Shown here piece by piece: positions 1-7,200 of a stretch of 39,267 bases of DNA. Below the pieces are notes generated by a model, which was not told the origin of the DNA, searched no databases, and saw nothing but the letters and a program-made list of their open reading frames with translations. This stretch comes from Ferrithrix thermotolerans DSM 19514. Lineage in GTDB: Bacteria; Actinomycetota; Acidimicrobiia; Acidimicrobiales; CAIXPF01. Position numbers and translations under genes: made by a program. Where the stretch lies: positions 65,828 to 105,094 of the forward strand of contig CAMDQT010000009.1 of the NCBI GenBank assembly GCA_945906305.1, read 5' to 3'. Positions within the stretch are counted from its first letter, which is position 1; every line of letters begins with the position of its first letter.

Positions 1-349
1 AGCCGACCGTGCGCCGCCGGGACAAGAACGGCTCGAAGAACTCCTCGGGGTAATACTTGTACTCCCGGTCGTAGCCCTGCCGGCCGTTGTCGGTACCAGC
101 CACCGTTACGACCGCCTCGCTCAGCTTCGCCAGCGTTTCGCCCATCACCACGTGGCCGGTCCAGGGCTGCATGTTCGTACCCGACGGGGCGCGGGCAGAA
201 ACGTCGAGCAGGTGACGAACCAGTTCGATCGGTACTGGATCGGCCAGAAAGCCGCGCACCGAACGGCGGCTGAGGATGGCCTCGACCGCCGTGGCTGAAA
301 CCTCGGCCGCCTGATGGGCTTTGACCATCGCAAAATCGTCGTCGTGCAC
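1..349 (-). CDS. Nitroreductase family protein, N-terminal part (gene runs off the window)
   Basis: About 116 codons are present; the C-terminal part lies beyond position 1. The N-terminal segment carries the classic nitroreductase opening: ILSRRSVRGF, then PVPIELVRHLLDVSARAPSG and a QPW motif. In this family these contribute the FMN phosphate contacts and start the dimer interface. Such enzymes use FMN and NAD(P)H to reduce nitro groups, quinones or enones; the substrate cannot be told from this part. The GTG at 347-349 is chosen because GGGAGAGG lies about 9 bases upstream; an ATG at 326-328 is the alternative. A possible -10 box (TAACCT, complement of 387-392) would give a leader of about 30 bases. 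The gene is divergent from the sulfatase. Confidence 0.85.
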   Translation of the reverse strand, partial: MHDDDFAMVKAHQAAEVSATAVEAILSRRSVRGFLADPVPIELVRHLLDVSARAPSGTNMQPWTGHVVMGETLAKLSEAVVTVAGTDNGRQGYDREYKYYPEEFFEPFLSRRRTVG

Positions 350-528
350 GCTGGACGTCCTCTCCCGGTAGCGGGTCGCGGTCGGTAGGTTAGAGCCCAG
401 CAACGCTCGGGCTGATACGCCACGTTGCTCTGGCGCGTCCCTCGCCGATCGGCCTATCCGAACGGGGCGGCAACGCGGCCAAGCTGGGCAAACGCAAGTC
501 AGGGCCGGTCGAGCCGACCCCAAGATCG
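350..528. other. Divergent intergenic region between nitroreductase and sulfatase
   Basis: This 179-base gap separates two divergently transcribed genes. The nitroreductase side has a ribosome binding site and a plausible -10 (complement of 387-392). I see no convincing promoter or ribosome binding site for the sulfatase and no small gene. Confidence 0.4.
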
Positions 529-2565
529 ATGAGTGGACGAGTGAACGAGGTCAATAACGAATCGGCGCGCAAGATGGGGACCTTCGGTGGCCTGAGTCGC
601 CGCCAGATGCTCAAGGGCCTCGCCGCGGCCACCGCGAGCGTGGCCGCCCTCAACCTGGCGTCGCCGTCCGCAGGAGCCGAGAGGCTCGACCTGCCCGCCT
701 TCGAGCCACGTGGCCCGCTCACTGCACGGCCGAACTTTCTCGTCATCATCGTCGATGAGCAGCGCGCCCCGGTCAGCTACGAGTCAGCCGCGCTGAAGAC
801 CTGGCGCACCAACAACCTCGCAGGCCAAAAGGCTATCCAGCGCCACGGCCTGCAGTTCAACAATCACCAGATCATGTCCGCGGCGTGCGCCCCGAGCCGG
901 GCATCGTTGTGGACCGGTCAGTACCCCTCCTTGCACGGGGTCACCCAGACCTCTGGTGCAGCCAAGAACTCCACCGAGCAAGACCTCTACTGGCTGCACC
1001 CCAACACCGTGCCCACCATGGGCAACTACTTCCGTACTGCTGGGTATGACACGTGGTATCGGGGTAAGTGGCACGTAAGCGACGCCGACCTGCTTTACCC
1101 CGGCACCAATGCGACCATCCCCAGCTATGACGACAACGGTGTCCCCGATCGTGCGGTGGAGCAGTTCTACGAGCAGGCGAATCTGCTTGGCCCGTTCGGC
1201 TTCGCCGGGTACGTCGGTCCTGAGCCCCACGGGTCGAACCCCCAGAACTCTGGCGCCGCCGCTCCCAACGGGGTAGGGCGCGACACCACCTACTCGCGGC
1301 TCAGCGTGAAGACGATCAAATCGCTCCGCACGTCGGAGAAGCCTTGGCTGCTCGTGACCTCGTTGGTGAATCCCCATGACATCGTGCTGTGGGGTGCATT
1401 CAGCCTGCTTTACAACCAGTTCTACCTCGAGCAACGGGTGCTGTCCTCGAACGTACCTTTCGAGCTGTACGACCCCGCGGTTTGGGAGGCGCTGGCCAAC
1501 GAGACGCTCACGACCAAGCCGAGCGCCCAGAGGAGCTATCGCGCCGCCTACGCCAGGGCTTTCCAGCCGATTCTGCACCATGAGTCCTACAGCCGTTACT
1601 ACTACGCGCTGCAACAAGAGGTGGATAAGCGCACCTTTGAGGTGATCTCGGCGCTGAAGGCCGACGCCGCCTCGTGGCGCAACACCATCGTGCTGTACGT
1701 CTCGGACCATGGCGAGATGCTCGGCAGTCATGGCGGGCTGCACCAGAAGTGGCACAACGCCTACGACGAAGTGCTCTGCGTGCCCTTCATGGTGCACAAC
1801 CCACTGCTGTTCCCCCAGGCGGCAAAGTCCGACGTGCTCACCAGCCATGCGGACATCCTGCCCACGATGTTGGGCCTCGCCGGGGTGGACGTTGCCGCCG
1901 TGCAGCGGACATTGCGCCAGACCCACAATGAGGTTCGGCCCCTGGTTGGCCGTGACCTTTCGGGGGTACTGCTGGGCGAGAAACCGCTGAGCTCGATAAC
2001 CGGTCCGGTCTACTTCATGACCGACGACGAGGTCACCCGGGGCCAGAACCAAATCACCATGCTCGGCGAGTACTACTTGGCGGTCGGCCAGCCCAATCAC
2101 GTAGAGACGGTGGTGGCACAGCTTCGCACCGGCCGGGGTGGCGCGCTCGAGCAGTGGAAGTACAGCCGTTTCTTCGACAACGATGACTTCTGGACCAGCC
2201 CCGGGGTATCCGACACCGTCACCACCATCATGGGTTCGTCATTGCTGCCCACCACCAAGATCGCCACCACTGTGGTCAAGCAGCACAGCAGCGGGCCGGG
2301 AGTCGTCACCCCACCACAGGACGAGTTCGAGCTGTACAACATGACCACGGACCGCAACGAGCTCATCAACCTCTACAACAACATCACCCATGCCGCCGTT
2401 CAGGCGCGGATGGCGACGTTGCTCTCCCAGCAGCGCACCGCCAAACGGCTTACCCCCACGACAAAGGCGTTTTCGGTGGCCAACCCCACTACCGGGGCCA
2501 TCACGCCCCGACCCCAAAACCTTGGCGAGCTCCAGGCCATTCTGGACCTCGACATCACCATTTGA
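529..2565 (+). CDS. Tat-exported arylsulfatase-type sulfatase
   Basis: The 678-residue protein belongs to the type I (formylglycine) sulfatases, which hydrolyse sulfate esters. Residues 23-31 hold a twin-arginine signal (SRRQMLKGL) followed by an Ala-rich hydrophobic stretch and a likely cleavage near ASPSAGA (44-50), so export in folded form is expected. The catalytic signature C-A-P-S-R is at 120-124, with Cys120 the residue normally converted to formylglycine. The metal-binding start of the fold is at NFLVIIVDEQR (69-79), and a later SDHGEMLGSHG segment supplies further metal ligands. No formylglycine-generating enzyme is in the window. ATG 529 is used; GTG 541 is an alternative that still keeps the whole Tat signal. 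The stop codon sits inside a 20-base tandem repeat. The substrate is unknown; sulfated polysaccharide or sulfated steroid or alcohol are possible. Confidence 0.9.
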   Translation: MSGRVNEVNNESARKMGTFGGLSRRQMLKGLAAATASVAALNLASPSAGAERLDLPAFEPRGPLTARPNFLVIIVDEQRAPVSYESAALKTWRTNNLAGQKAIQRHGLQFNNHQIMSAACAPSRASLWTGQYPSLHGVTQTSGAAKNSTEQDLYWLHPNTVPTMGNYFRTAGYDTWYRGKWHVSDADLLYPGTNATIPSYDDNGVPDRAVEQFYEQANLLGPFGFAGYVGPEPHGSNPQNSGAAAPNGVGRDTTYSRLSVKTIKSLRTSEKPWLLVTSLVNPHDIVLWGAFSLLYNQFYLEQRVLSSNVPFELYDPAVWEALANETLTTKPSAQRSYRAAYARAFQPILHHESYSRYYYALQQEVDKRTFEVISALKADAASWRNTIVLYVSDHGEMLGSHGGLHQKWHNAYDEVLCVPFMVHNPLLFPQAAKSDVLTSHADILPTMLGLAGVDVAAVQRTLRQTHNEVRPLVGRDLSGVLLGEKPLSSITGPVYFMTDDEVTRGQNQITMLGEYYLAVGQPNHVETVVAQLRTGRGGALEQWKYSRFFDNDDFWTSPGVSDTVTTIMGSSLLPTTKIATTVVKQHSSGPGVVTPPQDEFELYNMTTDRNELINLYNNITHAAVQARMATLLSQQRTAKRLTPTTKAFSVANPTTGAITPRPQNLGELQAILDLDITI

Positions 2566-2597
2566 GCCTCGACATCACCATTTGAGCCTCGACATCA
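2547..2597. repeat. 20-base tandem repeat spanning the sulfatase stop codon
   Basis: The unit CCTCGACATCACCATTTGAG occurs at 2547-2566 and 2567-2586, followed by an 11-base partial copy at 2587-2597. The sulfatase TGA (2563-2565) lies in the first copy, and the second copy repeats the same end of the gene. The unit is not a multiple of three, and translation already stops in the first copy, so the protein is unaffected. A slippage or short duplication event is the simplest origin. Confidence 0.9.
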
Positions 2598-2631
2598 GTT
2601 CGTCCCGCCGTGACCGGGAAGCCCCCGACAC

Positions 2632-3315
2632 TCAGCGTTGCGGCACGAACCAGGCCACCGCCGTGAGCGTACCTGCTGGTATCTCCGTAAAGCCGCCGTC
2701 GTGCACCTGCACCAGAGCTGCCGCCACAATCGCTGGCCATGCCGACGCCGAGGGAAACACTGCCTCCACCCGACGCGACTGCGCCTGCCACGCTGCGAGC
2801 TCGCCCGGTGAGGCCGCCTCCCAGGCCAGCTGAGCACCATGGGCGGCCTGCGCGGCGCGCTTGGCCCAGCTCATCGCCACCAGCGGAGTCAACGCCACCA
2901 CGAGACAACCGTTGCTGGCCCGAATGGTGTCGCACGGTTCGGGCTCGTGCAGCTCCACCGCGCTGGCGTCGATCTGCAGCTTGGCCAGGGCCGGGTCGAT
3001 GGCGTCCATAGGAGCGGGCAGAAAAGCCCGCACCTCAGCGCCCTCGTGCACGGTCACCCCGGGTAAGGACTGCGCCGCGAGCCATTGCCCACCGCGACCC
3101 CGCCGCACCAGCTTGCGGATCCTCGCCGAGCGCCACGCCGCGATCGAGGGCTGCCACACGCCCCCGGGGCGGGCCCGCTCGTCCTCGAGCAGAGCCAGGG
3201 TGGCTGCCGCCGCGGCCCGGCATACCTCGGCCACCGTGGGCCGGTCGGTTCGCTCTACCCGCACCGCCAGCTGCAACGCCCACGGAGCCTCGCCCTGCGG
3301 CTTCGCATCGTCCAC
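2632..3315 (-). CDS. Peptidyl-tRNA hydrolase, PTH2-domain family (actinobacterial type)
   Basis: A protein of about 227 residues. The N-terminal half (WALQLAVRVER, later RIRKLVRRGRG and QWLAAQ) resembles the extended actinobacterial proteins annotated as peptidyl-tRNA hydrolases. The C-terminal half carries the PTH2-like helix MSWAKRAAQAAHGAQLA, comparable to the Lys-Ala-Ala-Gln-x-x-His segment of archaeal and eukaryotic Pth2. Pth2 enzymes release peptides from prematurely dissociated peptidyl-tRNA; here the activity is inferred from family only. The GTG start at 3313-3315 is chosen because homology begins just after it and a TACGGT box ends exactly 6 bases upstream, predicting a leaderless message. 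The frame stays open upstream into the next gene, but that stretch is antisense. The gene is divergent from the beta-lactamase-fold hydrolase. Confidence 0.7.
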   Translation of the reverse strand: MDDAKPQGEAPWALQLAVRVERTDRPTVAEVCRAAAAATLALLEDERARPGGVWQPSIAAWRSARIRKLVRRGRGGQWLAAQSLPGVTVHEGAEVRAFLPAPMDAIDPALAKLQIDASAVELHEPEPCDTIRASNGCLVVALTPLVAMSWAKRAAQAAHGAQLAWEAASPGELAAWQAQSRRVEAVFPSASAWPAIVAAALVQVHDGGFTEIPAGTLTAVAWFVPQR

Positions 3316-3321
3316 CAGGCC

Positions 3322-3327
3322 ACCGTA
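3322..3327 (-). promoter_or_regulatory. -10 box for a leaderless PTH2-family mRNA
   Basis: TACGGT on the minus strand is separated from the GTG start by 6 bases (GGCCTG). No Shine-Dalgarno sequence fits, so transcription probably begins at the start codon. Confidence 0.55.
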
Positions 3328-3430
3328 GCGGGACCGCCCCCCGCCATGGCCGCACCGTCCGGCGGCCCGCGCGGCGCGGCCCGATGTGCGTACGGCTACA
3401 TTCGCCCGCAGCGACAACCAAGGGGGACTC

Positions 3431-4576
3431 ATGGTCGACATCAGCGGTTCGTGCAAGCCCGGCTTCGAGGCGGTCAAAGACGCCTTCGCCTCGAACTTCG
3501 AACGCAACGGCGACGTCGGCGCCTCCTGTGCGGTGGCGCTGCACGGCGAGCTGGTGGTGGACCTGTGGGGCGGCACGCTCGATGTCGAGGGCACCAGCCC
3601 CTGGGTGGAGGACACCATCATCAACGTGTTCTCCACGACCAAGACCATGAGCTGCCTGGCGTTGCTCGTGCTCGCCAGCCGGGGCCTGGTCGATGTCGAC
3701 GCGCCGGTGTACCGCTATTGGCCCGAGTTCGAACAAGCCGGCAAGCAGGGCGTTCTCGTGCGCCACTTGCTCTCCCACACGGCGGGCCTGCCCGCATGGG
3801 ACCAGCGCATCGACGTGACCGACCTCTACGACTGGGACAAGGTCACCGGCCTCCTCGCCGAGCAAGCAACCTGGTGGGAACCGGGCAGCAAATCCGGCTA
3901 CCACGGCATCACCCAGGGCAATCTCGTCGGCGAGGTCGTCCGCCGGGTCGACGGGCGCACTGTCGGGCAGTTCTTCGCCGAGGAGATCGCCGGGCCCTTC
4001 GGCGCCGACTTCCATATCGGCACCGGCCCCGAGCACGACGCCAGGGTGGCTCCGGTGATCCCCGCTCCACCCCTGGTGTACGGCGGTGCCAACGCCAGCA
4101 GCGCCAACAAGGACTCCATCCCTTTCCGCGCCGCCAACCCCCGTCTCGCCGCCGAGGACTCCTCCACTGTCGCCTGGCGGCGGGCCGAGATCCCCGCCGG
4201 TGGCGGCCACGGCAACGCTCGAAGCGTGGCGCTGGCCCAGTGCGCTGTCGCGGCGGGCGGCTCCGCCCGTGGTGTCGACCTGCTCACCCCCGCAACCGTC
4301 GAACGCATCTTCGATGTGCAGGCCGCTGGACGGGACCTCGTGCTCGGCATCGGGGTGACCTTCGGGGTGGGGTACGGCCTCAACTCGCCTCGGGCGCCGA
4401 TCAGCCCCAATGCGCGGGTCTGTTATTGGGGCGGCTGGGGCGGGTCGCTAGTGGTCAATGACGTCGACGATGGCCTGACCATGGCCTACGTCATGAACCG
4501 GATGGGCGAGGGCACCGTCGGCGACGACCGCGCCCACACCATCCTGCGGGGCTGCTACCAGTCGCTGGGCCACTGA
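3431..4576 (+). CDS. Serine hydrolase of the beta-lactamase / class C esterase family
   Basis: The 381-residue protein has the penicillin-binding-like fold. The Ser-x-x-Lys motif is STTK at residues 68-71, a tyrosine-containing motif follows at GYHGITQGN, and a WGGWGGS motif near the C-terminus replaces the usual KTG or HGG box. There is no signal peptide, so the enzyme is likely cytoplasmic. Members with this layout are mostly esterases (EstB-like) or unspecific hydrolases rather than true beta-lactamases. ATG 3431 is preferred over an upstream in-frame start at 3386, because AGGGGG lies 4 bases before it and homology begins there. A candidate -10 (TACATT, 3397-3402) gives a leader of about 20 bases. 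The gene is convergent with the P450 gene. Confidence 0.85.
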   Translation: MVDISGSCKPGFEAVKDAFASNFERNGDVGASCAVALHGELVVDLWGGTLDVEGTSPWVEDTIINVFSTTKTMSCLALLVLASRGLVDVDAPVYRYWPEFEQAGKQGVLVRHLLSHTAGLPAWDQRIDVTDLYDWDKVTGLLAEQATWWEPGSKSGYHGITQGNLVGEVVRRVDGRTVGQFFAEEIAGPFGADFHIGTGPEHDARVAPVIPAPPLVYGGANASSANKDSIPFRAANPRLAAEDSSTVAWRRAEIPAGGGHGNARSVALAQCAVAAGGSARGVDLLTPATVERIFDVQAAGRDLVLGIGVTFGVGYGLNSPRAPISPNARVCYWGGWGGSLVVNDVDDGLTMAYVMNRMGEGTVGDDRAHTILRGCYQSLGH

Positions 4577-4588
4577 AGCGAGCAGCGG

Positions 4589-5758
4589 CTAGGACCAGGC
4601 CCGAAGCGACACCGGAAGTTCCTCGATGGCCAGAAAGGCACCGAAGGTGACGGGCACGAACCGCGGTTCGCCGTGCAAAGTCAGCTCGTAGCGCAGCAGC
4701 TCCTCCACCATGATGTGCAACTCGGTCTCGGCGAGGAACGCGCCCACGCAGCGATGCACCCCACCGCCATAGGCGAGGTGTTCTCCGGCCTCGCGACCAT
4801 CGTGGTAGCGGTCGATATCGAAGCGGTCGGGAGCCTCATAGTGCAACGGGTCCCGGTTGGCCGCTCCGAACAGCAGCATCACCTTGTCCCCCGCCGCCAT
4901 CGTCACCTCCCCCACCTCGACCTCGCGGGTGAGGGTCCGCACGAAGTTCTGCACCGGCGAGCGGTGGCGCAGGCTCTCGGCCACGGCGAGGGGGATCAAC
5001 GCCGGGTCCTCGCGTAGCCGTCCCTGCAACTGCGGCTCGCGCCCGAGTTGATAGGCCAGGTTGGAGGCGGCGGAGAGCGTGGTCTCATGCCCCGCGATCA
5101 CTGCGCCCACCAGGAACGAAAGCATGGCCAACGGCGGGAGGTCCTGCTGGGTGAGCAGGGTCACAAAGTCCTCGCGTGGGTGCGCGCGGCGTTTGTCCAG
5201 CTCGGCCCGCAACAGGTCCATCAGGGTGAACGCCGGACGTGTGGTCTCACTATCGCCTCGGTGTGTCCGGCTCAGTTCGGTGACGGTGCATTGGCGCAAC
5301 TCGGCGGTCACTTCGGGGTCCAGGCCGAGCAGCATCGCCAGCGTCTCAATGGGAACCGGGGCCGCCACCTGCTCGACGAAATCGCCCCCTGGCGAGTGGG
5401 CCAGGCGATTCAGACACGCCACGGTGGTGTGGCGGATACTGCTCTGCATGGCCCGCACCCGCGGGCGGCTGAGCAACTCGGCGTAGAGCCGGCGGTAGAC
5501 GGTGTGTTCCGGTGGATCCTGTTCCAGCGCAACCTGTCGGGCACGGCGACCCACCGGAGCGGGCAGGAGCACGCCTTCGGCCGAGGAATAGGTCCGCCAG
5601 TCCAACAGGGCCTCGATCACCTCGTCGTAGCGGGACAGCACCCAGAACCCACCCGATGCCTCCGAGCGCGACACCTGCCACGTCCGCAGTTCCTCGTAGC
5701 GGGCATAGCGCTCGTCGTCGCCGAGAACCTCGTGGTGGTCGAAATGGGGGCAGGACAC
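4589..5758 (-). CDS. Cytochrome P450
   Basis: The 389-residue soluble bacterial P450 shows all the landmark motifs. The I-helix oxygen-activation motif AGHETT is at 222-227, the K-helix ExxR (ESLR) at 261-264, and the heme-binding loop AYGGGVHRCVGAFL has the proximal cysteine at 337. It will need a ferredoxin and a reductase, neither of which is adjacent. It probably hydroxylates a hydrophobic substrate, in keeping with the acyl-CoA and monooxygenase genes around it. The GTG at 5756-5758 is the start, with TATGGT ending exactly 6 bases before it and no Shine-Dalgarno sequence. It is divergent from the acyl-CoA dehydrogenase-like gene at 5882, and the two share a promoter region of 123 bases. 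Confidence 0.93.
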   Translation of the reverse strand: MSCPHFDHHEVLGDDERYARYEELRTWQVSRSEASGGFWVLSRYDEVIEALLDWRTYSSAEGVLLPAPVGRRARQVALEQDPPEHTVYRRLYAELLSRPRVRAMQSSIRHTTVACLNRLAHSPGGDFVEQVAAPVPIETLAMLLGLDPEVTAELRQCTVTELSRTHRGDSETTRPAFTLMDLLRAELDKRRAHPREDFVTLLTQQDLPPLAMLSFLVGAVIAGHETTLSAASNLAYQLGREPQLQGRLREDPALIPLAVAESLRHRSPVQNFVRTLTREVEVGEVTMAAGDKVMLLFGAANRDPLHYEAPDRFDIDRYHDGREAGEHLAYGGGVHRCVGAFLAETELHIMVEELLRYELTLHGEPRFVPVTFGAFLAIEELPVSLRAWS

Positions 5759-5764
5759 AACAGA

Positions 5765-5770
5765 ACCATA
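5765..5770 (-). promoter_or_regulatory. -10 box for a leaderless P450 mRNA
   Basis: TATGGT on the minus strand, then TCTGTT, then the GTG start. The exact 6-base spacing points to a transcript beginning at the start codon. Confidence 0.55.
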
Positions 5771-5825
5771 CCTGTCGTCCTGGTCAGGGTCGGGCCCATG
5801 CCCCCCGGGACAGACCGTGGGGCCC

Positions 5826-5831
5826 TACAGT
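5826..5831 (+). promoter_or_regulatory. -10 box of the acyl-CoA dehydrogenase-like gene
   Basis: TACAGT lies about 50 bases before the GTG at 5882, and the leader contains AGGAGG (5872-5877). This is a conventional leadered promoter facing away from the leaderless P450 promoter. Confidence 0.4.
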
Positions 5832-5881
5832 GCGCCACCGCGACACACACCCGAAAAGCACCGCGTGGTTCAGGAGGTCTC

Positions 5882-7135
5882 GTGAACGATCTATCGCTGC
5901 CCGGCGGACTCGAAGCGTCGACGGAGGCGGGGACGCGGTTCGCGCTGCTGGCCGACACGCTCGCCCCCCGGTTCTGGGAACGCGCCGCACAGCAGGACCG
6001 CGAGGCAACCTTCCCGACGCAGAACGTGGCGGACCTAGTGGACACCGCCGTCATTGCGGTGGCCATCCCGCAGCGCTTCGGCGGGCTGGGAGTGCGCTCG
6101 ACCTACGACCTCGGGGTCGGCCTGGCCCGCCTCGCCCGCGGCTGCGCCTCCACTGCCCTGGGCCTCAACATGCACATCGCGGTGTGTCATAACTTGACCC
6201 GCCGTTGGGACCATCTCCGCCGCAGTGGTGATAGCACCGGCGCCGACCGCCTGGAGGGCCAATTGGCGGAACTTGGCGCCGCCCGGATGATCACGTGTGG
6301 GCCCGCTAGCGAACCGGGGACCAACATCTTGCACCCCGAGTTGCGGGCCACCCGCGTCGAGCAGGGCTGGCAACTCGACGGCACCAAGGTGTTCGCCACC
6401 TTCTCCCCCGCCGCCACGGTTCTGGCCATCACCGCTCGCGTCGAGACCGACGACGGCCCCCGCCTGGCCTTGGCCATGGTCGACTCGGCGAACCCCGGCG
6501 TGCACTTCTGCGACGACTGGGACGGGCTCGGGGTGCGCGCCTCGGGCAGTCAGAGCATTCGCTTCGAAGGCGCTATAATACCTAGAGGTATGGTGCGGAC
6601 GTTGGGTCCGTGGGGGGATTGGAACGATGGCTGGCTCGACGCCTTCCTCACCGGCACCTTTGGACTAGCGGCACCGTTCTGCGGCATCGCCGAACAAGCC
6701 CACCGTCTAAGTGTCGCCGCCCTCGCGGGACGCACCAAAGGACCCTCGCACCGGCCCTTGAGCGAACGCACCGAAGTTCAGGCCCTGGTAGGGGCGAACG
6801 TCGGCGACCTGTTCAGTTGTCACGGCATGCTCGAGCGTATGGGCCGGCGCATCGACGCCTTGCACGCCGCACATCCCGGTCCGGTTCCGCTGGCGTTGCA
6901 CCATCAGGCTTTCGCCGAGATGCAAATGGTGAAACATCTCGTCACCCGCACCGCCATCACCGTGGTGGACCGCTGCCTCACCCTGTCGGGCGGGTCGGGC
7001 TACCAGGCGGCGAACCCACTGGGCCGGCTGTGGCGCGACGCACGCGCCGGGCCGTTCATGCAGCCCATGTCCGAGGTTGATGGTCCCATCCACGCCGGAC
7101 GCGTGACGCTCGGCGCGGACCTGGCGTGGCGCTAG
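5882..7135 (+). CDS. Acyl-CoA dehydrogenase family flavoprotein
   Basis: The 417-residue protein has the acyl-CoA dehydrogenase fold: an N-terminal helical domain with IPQRFGGLGV, a central beta domain (TCGPASEPGTN, then GWQLDGTKVFATFSPAA) and a C-terminal helical domain ending TLSGGSGYQAANPLGRLWRD. The sequence is rather divergent in the central domain, so it could be a dehydrogenase or one of the FMN-dependent group D monooxygenases sharing this fold. GTG 5882 is chosen because AGGAGG lies 4 bases upstream. The frame stays open far upstream, but that part is antisense to the P450 gene. Divergence from the P450 suggests a joint oxidation step on one substrate; this is inference. Confidence 0.8.
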   Translation: MNDLSLPGGLEASTEAGTRFALLADTLAPRFWERAAQQDREATFPTQNVADLVDTAVIAVAIPQRFGGLGVRSTYDLGVGLARLARGCASTALGLNMHIAVCHNLTRRWDHLRRSGDSTGADRLEGQLAELGAARMITCGPASEPGTNILHPELRATRVEQGWQLDGTKVFATFSPAATVLAITARVETDDGPRLALAMVDSANPGVHFCDDWDGLGVRASGSQSIRFEGAIIPRGMVRTLGPWGDWNDGWLDAFLTGTFGLAAPFCGIAEQAHRLSVAALAGRTKGPSHRPLSERTEVQALVGANVGDLFSCHGMLERMGRRIDALHAAHPGPVPLALHHQAFAEMQMVKHLVTRTAITVVDRCLTLSGGSGYQAANPLGRLWRDARAGPFMQPMSEVDGPIHAGRVTLGADLAWR

Positions 7136-7188
7136 TCGAACCGAACCGGAACCATTGGCGTGACCACCGGAGCGAGGAAGCAGCGAGT

Positions 7189-7194
7189 TAGCGT
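7189..7194 (+). promoter_or_regulatory. -10 box for a leaderless rel mRNA
   Basis: TAGCGT, then ACTGGG, then the GTG start at 7201. The spacing is exactly 6 bases and there is no ribosome binding site. Confidence 0.55.
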
Positions 7195-7200
7195 ACTGGG

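Noticed and set aside
784-2100. Long minus-strand open frame opposite the sulfatase
   Set aside because: No recognisable family and low-complexity composition typical of antisense to a GC-rich gene; the sulfatase on the plus strand is certain.
2563-2565. Sulfatase TGA as another recoded UGA
   Set aside because: The following residues show no family resemblance and no Cys or redox motif surrounds it; it is repeated by a short tandem duplication.
5048-5881. N-terminal extension of the acyl-CoA dehydrogenase-like gene
   Set aside because: The frame is open but lies antisense to the P450 gene; AGGAGG and homology both fix the start at 5882.
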